DNA of 64,000 nt from positions 62,001 to 126,000 of the forward strand of contig NZ_JAMXWM010000009.1 of assembly GCF_024125445.1 (NCBI RefSeq). Direction: 5' to 3'. Positions 37,259 to 46,040 of the stretch are shown here, piece after piece. Below the pieces are notes generated by a model that saw only the letters and a program-made list of their open reading frames with translations, had not been told where the DNA came from and made no database searches. Every line of letters starts with the position of its first letter. Within the stretch, counting starts at the first letter, position 1. Both the position numbers and the translations under genes were made by a program. The stretch comes from Sporolactobacillus shoreicorticis (GTDB lineage Bacteria > Bacillota > Bacilli > Bacillales > Sporolactobacillaceae).

Positions 37259-38935
37259 ATGACGCAAAGTAATATCATTCAGAATCCTATTTTACCAGGT
37301 TTTACTCCCGATCCGGTCATTCTCCGGGTTGGAAAGGTTTATTATTTAGCTACCTCTACGTTTCACTGGTTTCCTGGTATCCAGATTTTTGAGTCCAGTG
37401 ACCTGGCTCATTGGACGCTGCGAACATCGGTAATACATGACGCAAATTTTTTAAAGCTTAAAGGAACAGCTACGCCGTGCGGTGTCTGGGCACCCGATTT
37501 GACCTTTGATGAAAGGACGCAGAAGTTTTGGATTGTTATGTGCCAAATGCATAACATGAACGGCAATTTATTTGATCAGGATAACTACGCAATGTTCGCC
37601 GATACGATTGATGGCCCTTGGTCAAAACCGATCTATTTGAATTCAATCGGTTTCGACGCCTCTCTTTTTCACGATGATGATGGCAAACATTATTTGGTCA
37701 CACTCGAATGGGACACACGTAAAGGTTATCAACATCCTGGAGCCATTGTCCTTGAGGAGTTTGATCCAGAACAGAAAAGCCTAGTAGGCAAGACTACCCG
37801 TATCAGCCGGGGCGGGACGGACCGCGGATGTCTGGAGGCTCCTCATCTTTATAAACGCAATGGTTGGTACTATCTAATGACTGCAGAAGGTGGAACTGGA
37901 TATGGTCACGGTGTTGTCATTCAGCGTTCAAGAAATATTCAGGGTCCTTATGAATCCGATCCAATGAATCCGGTCATTACCTCCACACCATATAAGTATT
38001 TTCGTCGAAACGATCCTGACTCATTGCGAATTGATCTATACAATGCAAAGGCACCGATGCAAAAATGCGGTCATGGTTCACTTGTCCATACGCACACCGA
38101 TGAATGGTATATCGTACATCTTTCTGCGAGGCCGCTCCCGGGTACCACCAATTGTACATTAGGGCGAGAGACATCCATTCAAAAAATGATATGGACGGAC
38201 GATGGCTGGCTCCATATGAAGTCAGGAGGAACTTTGGCCCAGGCGACCACAGAGGGGATGACTAATGTTGAGATCAAAAGTGAATCACAGCTTCAAGTCA
38301 TTAATGAAAGCTTTGATACTTCAATAGATCAGCGTTTAATCAGTCCCTATGGTCCTCATGACGAGTCTTGGGTTACATTGGATGCGCGTCCGGGATGGGT
38401 GCGAATTTACGGACGTCAATCGTTTTTCTCTCGTTTTGATGTATCGCTGCTCGCGACGCGTATCGATTCTTTTCAGACAACCGTTGAAACGTCACTCGAG
38501 TTTCATCCCATTCACTATTCGCAATCTGCCGGACTGGTATTGTACTACGATGACTGTAACTGGCTGTTTGCGCGCCTTTATTATTCTGAGACGCTGGGAA
38601 CCACCGGGCTGGCAATAATGAAAGGAGAAAAAAGTCAAAAGGATGAGTATTTGTTAGATCGAATAGCCGTCCCTGAGGGAAAGGCTGAAATTAAGGCCAT
38701 CATCGATTACGGAGAAGTCCAGTTTTCTTGGCGCAGACCGGGTGAACAGGATTGGCAACACATTGGTCCCAAAATAGACATTCAATACATGTCAGATGAA
38801 CAGGCTGGGGGTTTCACCGGTTTGATGGCCGGATTTGGCGCATGGGATGCCTATCGAAGACAATCTTATGCTGACTTTGATTCCTTTAAGATCACGCCAA
38901 AACAGATCTGCGATCAATTTGATGAATTAATCTAA
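37259..38935 (+). CDS. xynB: GH43 beta-xylosidase
   Basis: Glycoside hydrolase family 43 enzyme that removes xylose from xylo-oligosaccharides; it has no signal peptide, so it acts in the cytoplasm. The five-bladed propeller carries the three expected acids: Asp in GFTPDPVI, Asp in FDASLFHDDDGK and Glu in CLEAPHLY. A C-terminal beta-sandwich (residues about 330-540) is typical of the long xylosidase subgroup. 558 residues. It is followed by a sugar transporter and preceded by a cre site and a divergent regulator. Confidence 0.94.
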   Translation: MTQSNIIQNPILPGFTPDPVILRVGKVYYLATSTFHWFPGIQIFESSDLAHWTLRTSVIHDANFLKLKGTATPCGVWAPDLTFDERTQKFWIVMCQMHNMNGNLFDQDNYAMFADTIDGPWSKPIYLNSIGFDASLFHDDDGKHYLVTLEWDTRKGYQHPGAIVLEEFDPEQKSLVGKTTRISRGGTDRGCLEAPHLYKRNGWYYLMTAEGGTGYGHGVVIQRSRNIQGPYESDPMNPVITSTPYKYFRRNDPDSLRIDLYNAKAPMQKCGHGSLVHTHTDEWYIVHLSARPLPGTTNCTLGRETSIQKMIWTDDGWLHMKSGGTLAQATTEGMTNVEIKSESQLQVINESFDTSIDQRLISPYGPHDESWVTLDARPGWVRIYGRQSFFSRFDVSLLATRIDSFQTTVETSLEFHPIHYSQSAGLVLYYDDCNWLFARLYYSETLGTTGLAIMKGEKSQKDEYLLDRIAVPEGKAEIKAIIDYGEVQFSWRRPGEQDWQHIGPKIDIQYMSDEQAGGFTGLMAGFGAWDAYRRQSYADFDSFKITPKQICDQFDELI

Positions 38936-38970
38936 TGACCTATGCAGGGGAAAAGAAAGGAAGAAAAACT

Positions 38971-40242
38971 ATGACATCATCAGAAAACAATGGTTCAGTT
39001 ATGAAACATCATGGTATCACAGATGAGGAACAACCCAAACGTCCTGTACGTCTCGGCCTTGCTCTTGTGATTGGGCCGGCATGCTGGCTTGGGCCTTACA
39101 TTGGGGTCGCGGCGACATTACTTCCGGCTAAAATTGGCCAGCTCGCTCCAGATAATAAGATTGCACTCGTGGCTTTGTTTTCGGCAATAGCAATGATTGT
39201 TGCGACAATTGCCAACATCATTGCCGGGGCACTCTCCGATATGACGCGAACCAAACATGGAAAACGCACGCCTTGGATTGTTGTTAATTCCATTTTATCT
39301 GCTGTGTTACTCGTGTTTTTATCAATGGCTCCGAATATTGGTACATTGATCTTTGTATGGGCCATGTATCAGGCGGTGCTGAATGCCGTTGTCGCACCAA
39401 TGATTGCTCAGCTCTCTGATCGGGTCGCGCCAAAATGGCGCGGCACCATTTCTTCTTTCTATGGTGTGGGCATGGCCTTTGGGAACTACGGGTCGGGCAT
39501 TATTGCTTCTCAATTTCTTGAAAATGTAAGCGCTGGCATTCAAACACTCGCCGCTTTCGCACTTATTGGCGGATTGATTTCTGCCTTCCTGGCCAGTGAA
39601 CCGTCTAATCTGGATGAACAAAGAGTAAAGTTCAATGCCGTTACTCTTAAACAGAATTTTATGTTCCCGACAAAAAACTGCCGTGATTACTATCTTGCTT
39701 TGTTTGGTAAAATTCTTATGGTTACCGGTCAATTTGTTATCGTTGGTTACCAGCTTTATATTTTTACTGATTACATGAAACTTAATAATGGCCAGACGGC
39801 CTCGTCAGTTTCTCTTATGTCGTTGATACTGATGATCACCGGTATCGTATTTTGCGCACTGGCCGGCCCGATCTCCGACCGTATCCATCGGCTGAGAGCA
39901 CCTGTTGCTATAACGACAATTATGCTCGGTATTGGCGCATTTTTCCCGTTTATTGATGCCAGACCATGGACGATGATGGCTTATGCCGTAATTGCAGGAA
40001 TTGGAATGGGTGCCTATAATGCCGTTGATCAGGCACTTAACGTAGCCGTTCTGCCTAATTCCAAAAATGCCGCTAAAGATCTTGGCATCATCAACATGGC
40101 CAATACTCTGGGACAAGTATTTGGCCCACTTATTGCAGCAAGCGTAATTTCCGTGTGGGGCTATCGTGCCATATTCCCTGTTGAGACCGTTATCTGTGTT
40201 GTCGGTGGCATTTTGATCATGATGATTAAAAAAGTACGCTAA
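38971..40242 (+). CDS. MFS sugar transporter, probably for xylosides
   Basis: Major-facilitator protein of about 423 residues with 12 hydrophobic segments and the family motif GALSDMTRTKHGKRTPW, resembling sugar:cation symporters (GPH type). I take ATG at 38971, which has AAAGGAAG upstream; an in-frame ATG at 38935 overlaps the xylosidase stop. The operon context suggests uptake of xylo-oligosaccharides. Substrate is inferred. Confidence 0.85.
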   Translation: MTSSENNGSVMKHHGITDEEQPKRPVRLGLALVIGPACWLGPYIGVAATLLPAKIGQLAPDNKIALVALFSAIAMIVATIANIIAGALSDMTRTKHGKRTPWIVVNSILSAVLLVFLSMAPNIGTLIFVWAMYQAVLNAVVAPMIAQLSDRVAPKWRGTISSFYGVGMAFGNYGSGIIASQFLENVSAGIQTLAAFALIGGLISAFLASEPSNLDEQRVKFNAVTLKQNFMFPTKNCRDYYLALFGKILMVTGQFVIVGYQLYIFTDYMKLNNGQTASSVSLMSLILMITGIVFCALAGPISDRIHRLRAPVAITTIMLGIGAFFPFIDARPWTMMAYAVIAGIGMGAYNAVDQALNVAVLPNSKNAAKDLGIINMANTLGQVFGPLIAASVISVWGYRAIFPVETVICVVGGILIMMIKKVR

Positions 40243-40357
40243 ACCCGACTACTTATATGCTGAAGATAGAGTGAAGGGAGCACGCTGCAAGTATCAAAGC
40301 CGCAGAGACTCCGAGGTGATAAACAACTCCTGTAGCTGTTGCATAGAACAAAGCTCT

Positions 40358-40711
40358 TTAATGGACTGTTATTATGAGTAAACCATAGTAACAGTTTTTT
40401 CTGCTAATTAAATAAAATATACACAGATTTTGTTGGGCTAGATGCCCATATTCTATTGGAGTTTGTCTTTTTAAGAAACATCTTTTTAAGACCAGAATAC
40501 TTACAAAGAGGATAGAGTTTACTATCAGTATAAGTATAAAAGATATTAATCCATTTAGCAAGGGAGTGCCTGGAACCCTGAACGACATGAAAATTTTAAG
40601 CAATGTCGAAATTAACAAAGCGACGATTAATGTATTCTCATGGGCCTGCCCAATTGCAGCCCGTCGATAATGTACGGAATTGATTTGTCCGATATACCAA
40701 GTGCCATCCAA
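40358..40711 (-). other. Possible membrane-protein fragment
   Basis: An open frame of 117 codons with two hydrophobic segments (TLIVALLISTLLKIF and FILILIVNSILFVSILVL). No ribosome binding site supports its start, and its N-terminal end merges into a transposase relic. Probably the remnant of a small membrane protein. Confidence 0.25.
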
Positions 40712-40729
40712 AGGCGTCTAGGTCAGATC

Positions 40730-40930
40730 TGTGGAGGTCTTATGGCATTGAGAGTAACGGTATATTTGGCTTTCACCCTTTGAAAAACATAAGTACCGAC
40801 ACACGACCCGCTTTGAACCGCAATGTGGGCAAAAAAATCCTTCTTCGTTTTTTTCTCACGGATGTCCTTGATCAGTGTCAAGGCTTCATGAATGGATATC
40901 ATTGAGAAGCATTTCGAACATGTGTTCTAT
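40730..40930 (-). pseudogene. Transposase relic with zinc ribbon (IS1595-like)
   Basis: Read on the minus strand in shifted frames, FFCPHCGSKRVVCRYL followed by YRYSQCHKTSTDLT resembles the N-terminal zinc ribbon of IS1595-type transposases (CPHCGS ... RY.C..C.KTFTDLT). Only this small domain is left; the catalytic part is missing. The 300 bp between here and the next gene contain nothing I recognise. Confidence 0.55.
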
Positions 40931-41233
40931 ATTAGCGAAAAACAACATTAACATAGCCCTTGTTTTAGTAATGATAAATGTCATAGCTTTTCATACAAAA
41001 CTGAATATAAAAAGAGAAAGAAATAAAGATTGCTTCTTTATGAACAAGCGCATATATTCCAAACTAATTTTTTTTTTTTGCAAATTTCATATTTCCAAAT
41101 TACGCGCAGATTGCAAGCTTCCATTCCAAAAGTTCCTGCTTCAAAAAAACCATGCAGAATCCACCACACGAACTTTTTCCAGCGAACCAATATACACCTC
41201 CTTTATCCAATATTTTGTACGACAGAAAACACA

Positions 41234-41617
41234 TTAATCCTCTCTTTTTCCCTGCTTGTCATCATCACGTTCTTTAATAAATTTCAAAAAGCGAATGAGA
41301 TCTTTTCTTGCTTCCCCTGGGGTTCCAGGATAATCATGGTAAGCTGCCATAAATTTAGGATCTTTCATGAGTTCTTCTAGCTCTTTATCGGCAGTATTTT
41401 GATTTCTTACGTTTGTTCGGCCAAGTAAAAAATCCGTTGATACGTCAAAAAGGTCAGCGATCTTGGTTAGCATCTCACTATCAGGCGTTCTAATGCCATA
41501 TTCCCAATTTGCATAAGTAGACATTGTCTTAATGCCAAGCTTCTCGGCCGTATAAGTTTTTGTCCATCCTCGTTCTTCTCTTAATTGGGTCAATCGTTTA
41601 CCGATTATATTTTCCAT
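41234..41617 (-). CDS. XRE-family repressor
   Basis: A 127-residue phage-type regulator: helix-turn-helix at residues about 5-60 (LREERGWTKTYTAEKLGI, NWEYGIRTPDSEML, IADLFDVSTDFLLGR) and a charged tail. I choose ATG at 41617, with AAAGG upstream; the open frame extends to 41752 without a site. It is divergent from small-protein module copy B, with several operator-like repeats between them. Confidence 0.88.
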   Translation of the reverse strand: MENIIGKRLTQLREERGWTKTYTAEKLGIKTMSTYANWEYGIRTPDSEMLTKIADLFDVSTDFLLGRTNVRNQNTADKELEELMKDPKFMAAYHDYPGTPGEARKDLIRFLKFIKERDDDKQGKRED

Positions 41618-41636
41618 AAGAAACAACCTTTCACTA

Positions 41637-41795
41637 TTTGAGTAAATTCTACTACTTGCACTACAAAAAAAGCCGTAAATTACACAATTAGAATAACTAA
41701 TGATTGACTTACTCAATAAGAGTAGTATTATATGAATATAAATGTTACTCAATAAGTGTAGCTATGAAGACGAAGAATGCTACTCGAATAAATTA
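41637..41795. promoter_or_regulatory. Operator-like repeats between repressor and small-protein module B
   Basis: TTACTCAATAAGAGTAG (41709-41725) and TTACTCAATAAGTGTAG (41745-41761) are near-identical, imperfectly palindromic and 36 bp apart. Related half-sites are TTTGAGTAA (inverted, near 41637) and TACTCGAATAA (near 41780). They are good candidates for binding sites of the neighbouring XRE repressor. The remaining gap to 41992 is AT-rich without a gene. Confidence 0.6.
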
Positions 41796-41992
41796 CGAAT
41801 GCTGCAATGGACGAATTGCATTCTATGATTAACAGTTTACTCATTTTTTCACTATCCATTCGATAATTAATAGAAATAGACGGTACTTATGTACATTTTT
41901 AAACTTTATTTGAAAAAGTGGGTAATTATCTATCCTTAATCAATTGGCTCGTTTCCTTAGACAACGAATAGGGCATATGGAGGGGAAAATCA

Positions 41993-42193
41993 ATGAACTA
42001 TCGGCAAATTATTTCGATAATTATTAGCAACATCAACCAAACGGAACGAAACCTCAATGGTCTGCACAAATATGGCGATGAGGAGGTCATCGAAATACTC
42101 ACCATACAATTGTGGAAAGTAAAATTTTTGGTAGCCGCGTTGACCGATGACAGCTATGATGCCATCAAAAAACATCTTGAGGAGGAAAAATGA
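41993..42193 (+). CDS. Small protein of duplicated two-gene module, copy B (66 aa)
   Basis: Function unknown. 66 residues, mainly helical by composition (IISIIISNINQTERNLNGL, VIEILTIQLWKVKFLVAAL), ending DDSYDAIKKHLEEEK. The C-terminal half is duplicated at 32673-32768. Start ATG follows GGAGGGGAAAATCA. Its stop overlaps the next start (ATGA), so the two products are probably made together. Confidence 0.75.
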   Translation: MNYRQIISIIISNINQTERNLNGLHKYGDEEVIEILTIQLWKVKFLVAALTDDSYDAIKKHLEEEK

Positions 42194-42396
42194 TAAATCC
42201 TTATTTTTTTAAATTTGACAGCGAATGGCATGACACAAAAGACTTAATGCGTTATATCGACATGGCCCAAGTAAAGCTAGGTTTGCTGACTATTATTCAA
42301 ACAGCGATAAACGAGACGAACGAACAAAATATACGCGAAGGAGTTATAAATGAGACGACGCAATTAATGAAGGATTTGGGTATAACACTTTATTGA
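42190..42396 (+). CDS. Small protein of duplicated two-gene module, copy B (68 aa)
   Basis: Function unknown. 68 residues, homologous along its full length to the protein at 32470-32676. Its ribosome binding site (GAGGAGG) lies in the end of the upstream gene. Unlike copy A, both genes are intact here and are divergent from a different XRE repressor. Confidence 0.75.
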   Translation: MINPYFFKFDSEWHDTKDLMRYIDMAQVKLGLLTIIQTAINETNEQNIREGVINETTQLMKDLGITLY

Positions 42397-42919
42397 GTAT
42401 CTATTTTCTATCAAAGGTATTATATAACTTGATACCTTAATCTTAATAATTGGTTTCTATTTAATTAATACTGGAAAGCAAATTATGAACAAATAAAATA
42501 ATATTATTTGGGGCTTTATTACTCCATGACAACTACCAATACCATATTAAAATTTATTGATTGTGTTCTCTCGTTGTTCCATTCTGGTTTCATAAATCTG
42601 CTGTTCAGTCGATTGTTGTCCTAACTTTGGGGCTGATAGTTCGCTCCGACTTCTTTGCCTTCACTTCAAAATTTTATCAGACGGCATATTACTTATCTAA
42701 GAACATTTAACCGTTTTGTAAATAAAGTAAATCTATTATTAATTAATTTACAATTATATTGAATATTATCATGTTCAACAATTTTCGACACAATGTGCAA
42801 ATTAAAAGTTGTAACATGCATGTTAGGAAAGGGGTGAAACTTTAGTAAATAGATAAATTATTTGTATCGATCGTTGCCTGTTCCCGGAAATATATCATTA
42901 GGAAAGAGGTATACAGTAT
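42397..42919. other. About 520 bp without a gene
   Basis: AT-rich. On the minus strand about 34 codons (42565-42665, ...SAPKLGQQSTEQQIYETRME...) look coding-like but start and end abruptly; I cannot assign them. Probably a decayed gene. Confidence 0.3.
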
Positions 42920-43774
42920 ATGAATTTACATCAATGTTTAAGAAAAGCGGCTTTTTTTATGATTGTTGCAATCCTCTCTATTGGATTCGTATTCCCATTT
43001 TCATCTCAAGCAGCTGAGAATCAAACGTATAAGGTTCCTTCTCGTTTTAAAGGAATACAAAATATACCAGCAAAAGCTCTGGATACAAGTTTAATAGAGT
43101 TTCAAAATAAAAAATCCTACTTAACAGATGAAGACATAAATCGTACTAATTCAAACGATTTGCAAATTATTGGTCAAGAGATCATTCAAAAAAAACAAAG
43201 CGGGAAGTATACTGATGATGAGTTAAATCAACTTGCAGCTGATAAGATTAAAAAAAGTACGCAAACATCAACAAATTTAAATAGTTACTCTACCACCGAT
43301 TCAGACTATCCGCCGATACCTGTACCCGGTTTTGGCAAGTTAACTGGTAATGAACTTAAACTCGCCACAAGCAATCCGGCTGAGTTTGCAATATACGCGG
43401 CAGATGCTGTCGAAGCATATAACAAAGCTAAACAATTATATAGTGAAGCTCAGCTTAGCAAAGGGAACGGAGATGCATTTAGACACGCTTTTTGGAATGC
43501 GATTCTAGTTAAAGATTTTGGGGGTAACAACCGTGATCATGGTGACCAAAGAGCAGAAACTTGGACAGATGCTCATGAACAGTACTCTACCGGAGTAGAT
43601 CATGAAATGGATCTTTATAACAATTATGTTGGAAGAGAGTATGCATACTTTCATTTCAGCTTTAATCATACTCAATTGAATACTTCTATACAGGGACAAG
43701 TGGCTCAAGGCGCTACAGCAAGAATCGTTAACGGAAATTTAGTAGCGACCAATGGTGATACTGGGAAAAACTAA
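42920..43774 (+). CDS. Secreted protein with DUF6973-like domain
   Basis: 284 residues with a Sec signal peptide (KAAFFMIVAILSIGFVFPF, cleavage probably after SSQA). A Ser/Thr-rich linker leads to a C-terminal domain with GNGDAFRHAFWNAILVKDFG, TWTDAHEQ and EMDLYNNYVGRE. This His/Asp/Glu-rich pattern recalls DUF6973 proteins of Gram-positives; catalytic activity is not established. ATG at 42920 has AGGAAAGAGG upstream. A hairpin terminator follows. Confidence 0.72.
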   Translation: MNLHQCLRKAAFFMIVAILSIGFVFPFSSQAAENQTYKVPSRFKGIQNIPAKALDTSLIEFQNKKSYLTDEDINRTNSNDLQIIGQEIIQKKQSGKYTDDELNQLAADKIKKSTQTSTNLNSYSTTDSDYPPIPVPGFGKLTGNELKLATSNPAEFAIYAADAVEAYNKAKQLYSEAQLSKGNGDAFRHAFWNAILVKDFGGNNRDHGDQRAETWTDAHEQYSTGVDHEMDLYNNYVGREYAYFHFSFNHTQLNTSIQGQVAQGATARIVNGNLVATNGDTGKN

Positions 43775-43806
43775 AAGTCAAATTGACCAAATAAAATATT
43801 GTTAAG

Positions 43807-43833
43807 GTGACCACTTGGTGGTCACTATTATTT
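43807..43833 (+). terminator. Rho-independent terminator after the DUF6973-like gene
   Basis: GTGACCAC (43807-43814) pairs perfectly with GTGGTCAC (43818-43825) across a 3-nt loop, followed by TATTATTT, 33 nt after the stop codon. Confidence 0.7.
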
Positions 43834-44024
43834 AACTTTCATGATTATTAGAAACTTATTCATTTGTATTAATTCTATTTTAAAATATTTCAACATGTTG
43901 TTTACTTTATTCGATTACTATAACTTTTATAATATACTATTTTTTAGGATATTTCGTTTTCTCTTTCAATCAGGTTAATAAAGTTGGTATTACCCTCAAT
44001 GAATAAAGAAAAGAGGTCTTATAA

Positions 44025-44444
44025 TTGAAGAAATGGATCATTGTGTGTGTCCTATTTTTACAGTCAATTTTACTTATTGCGTGCAGTGACACCCAACATA
44101 ATACTCAATTAGAAAAAAACGTTTCCTCCCTTGCTGAACATAGAAACAACATTGATATTAAGTCCTATACACATTTTAAATGGGATCGGGCCTATCTATT
44201 TAAACCCTACACATCTCAGGAAAATATAAACAAAGAGCTAGGATTCAAGTTTAAAGATCCGAGTGATATTGATTTTCGAGATGATATCTATCTACTCGTT
44301 TTTGTAAAAGATAAAAAGGTCATTCAATATGCAGAGTTACCATGCTTCAAATCAAAACATTCGATTGACTATTCAATCAGTTATGCATATGGGAAAATGT
44401 ATCTCACACCTGACCGTGCAAAAATTTACATAACTAGAGAATAG
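44025..44444 (+). CDS. Small lipoprotein of unknown function
   Basis: 139 residues with a lipoprotein signal peptide (KKWIIVCVLFLQSILLIAC, lipobox LIAC). The mature part is hydrophilic with no motif I recognise. The start is TTG at 44025 with AAGAGG upstream. It follows the secreted DUF6973-like protein by 250 bp, but a terminator lies between, so co-function is only possible. Confidence 0.68.
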   Translation: MKKWIIVCVLFLQSILLIACSDTQHNTQLEKNVSSLAEHRNNIDIKSYTHFKWDRAYLFKPYTSQENINKELGFKFKDPSDIDFRDDIYLLVFVKDKKVIQYAELPCFKSKHSIDYSISYAYGKMYLTPDRAKIYITRE

Positions 44445-44681
44445 ATAATAGCTAAAATTTGAATCGTCAAAACGGCTTTTTAAACCTTACAAAATTTGGT
44501 TTGGACATCCATGGGAATCTATGAAATCTTTTCTGAAAACGTCGGAAAATGTTCTGACTGTCTGTTTTTTCCCCCTTTCATGATGAGGCACGGACGGTTA
44601 TCAGTGGGAGCCAAACGATGAAGTACTTCCACTTATGGAGATTTAATCGGGTCAGTATTTCAATATACTTGATTGTATGAT

Positions 44682-45245
44682 TTATTTAACAATCATCCAA
44701 TTTCTGTTTTTTTCTAAAGTCAAATCAAACTGAGACACCTGCGCCGCTTTTGTCTGTTGGTCAAGATACTTCACCGAGACGGACACCTGTACTCGCCTGT
44801 CTTTTTTTCGATAGATTGGATTAATTAGCTCTGAAAGGACGTAATCTTTGTCAATAGGTTTCAGCGCGTTTTCCTTCACGTAATAGGCTAATTCGCTTGC
44901 ATTTGCTGTGGGGTAGAGCTTAAAAAAGGTTTTTAAAAAGGCATTCATTTCCTCAAGTGTCGCTTCATCCATGTTACTGTCAGTGTCTGCCACTTTAGGC
45001 TCGTAAGCTGACTTTGCAGGGAGTCCGCAAATGGTGGAATTCTTAATGATGACCAGATTCCCGGCTTGATCGACATGGACGGTCACTTCATAGGAAACCT
45101 TCACCATCTTTCGTTTTCTACTTTTCGTGATCCATTGATCAACGGAAAAAACAACGGTATAATTGTGATCATCCATTCGTCTTACCTTCCAAATGTCCAC
45201 GTCACGAACTACGGAAGAGGTATCCGTACAACCTGTACAGTCCAT
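44682..45245 (-). pseudogene. tcpC: Truncated conjugation protein TcpC (VirB8-like), fragment 1
   Basis: The C-terminal half of a TcpC/Orf13-type protein of Tn916-like elements. About 187 codons carry VSVKYLDQQTKAAQVSQFDL and end NRNWMIVK. The N-terminal membrane anchor and first domain are missing, and the first residues (MDCTGCTDTSS) lack a ribosome binding site. A second, shorter fragment of a homologous C-terminus lies at 51623-51729 in the same orientation. Confidence 0.75.
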
Positions 45246-45324
45246 CCTGCACTACATAAGCATTTTATATCCTTTTTCATCTAGCTGAAACAGAAAACAG
45301 CCAGAAAAAAGGAGTAAACCAAAA

Positions 45325-45498
45325 ATGACCGAATTAAGTGCCTCAGACATAATGATTCATGAAAATAAGCGTAAACTTAAGTTCTTGAAAAAATACGAAG
45401 CCGATCATTACAACGACCTGTCGGCTGGTCCTATCTATTGGGTGGTCATTCACGAAATTGAAACTCTTAAAAGACAAAATAGAGAGGTTGTCGAATAA
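45325..45498 (+). CDS. Small hypothetical protein (57 aa)
   Basis: Open frame starting MTELSASDIMIHENK and ending KRQNREVVE. AAGGAG lies 10 nt before the ATG and a clear terminator follows 14 nt after the stop, which together support a real gene. Charged, probably helical, no known motif. Similar small proteins occur in Gram-positive mobile elements, but I cannot name a family. Confidence 0.6.
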   Translation: MTELSASDIMIHENKRKLKFLKKYEADHYNDLSAGPIYWVVIHEIETLKRQNREVVE

Positions 45499-45511
45499 TA
45501 GTTTTCTTCAT

Positions 45512-45535
45512 TCCGCCACCTAGGCGGATTTTTTG
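45512..45535 (+). terminator. Rho-independent terminator
   Basis: TCCGCC-ACCTA-GGCGGA hairpin followed by TTTTTTG, directly after the 57-residue open frame. The next 300 bp to 45836 contain no gene I recognise. Confidence 0.8.
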
Positions 45536-45836
45536 TATATATATTAAGGAAAAAATAAAATGAATATTTTACCAAAATAACAAATGAGCATAGTTATTCA
45601 CCATGTGCTTGCTCGACACGCGAATCAATGCTAAAAGTTGCTAAAAATACTTTGTAGAGCTATTTTTTAAATTTGTGTAACTATCAACTGTCGAACTCGA
45701 TTCTCACGAATATATACTATCGTCATCTTTACGCAGTGCAGAACATACTAAAAGAAAAATGATCGTCCATATTTTGACAACCAAGAATAAAAGAAGCCAA
45801 CATGCAACAGCAAAAAATGGCGAAGCCTGGCAACGG

Positions 45837-45975
45837 TTATTTTTTATCGGATAATCCATTTAGGAATGCCACAAGTTGTTTTATCTTTTCCTCTGATAGC
45901 CCACCGACTGCCTGTAAAATATCAAGATCAATCGGTTTTTTGCCCGTCTGAAAGAAGTCAGCTAAATTCCACTTT
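45837..45975 (-). pseudogene. C-terminal fragment of a SinR-like XRE regulator
   Basis: Minus-strand codons read LADFFQTGKKPIDLDILQAV and LSEEKIKQLVAFLNGLSDKK, stop. This parallels the C-terminus of the regulator at 32924-33223 (DFFQTDKKPTDFDILEAM, LVQFLNGLTDKE). The DNA-binding half is gone. It lies next to the 3' end of the biosynthetic cluster. Confidence 0.75.
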
Positions 45976-46040
45976 TAGAAACAAAAGTCAACTTTTATGT
46001 TAATTATACAAAGTCATTTAAAACGACTTAGAGATATATG

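Noticed and set aside
41030-41380. Overlapping plus-strand frames near the XRE repressor
   Set aside because: They are opposite-strand shadows of the repressor gene and its AT-rich downstream sequence.
44445-44681. Possible IS fragment after the lipoprotein
   Set aside because: No transposase-like residues or terminal repeats could be recognised.
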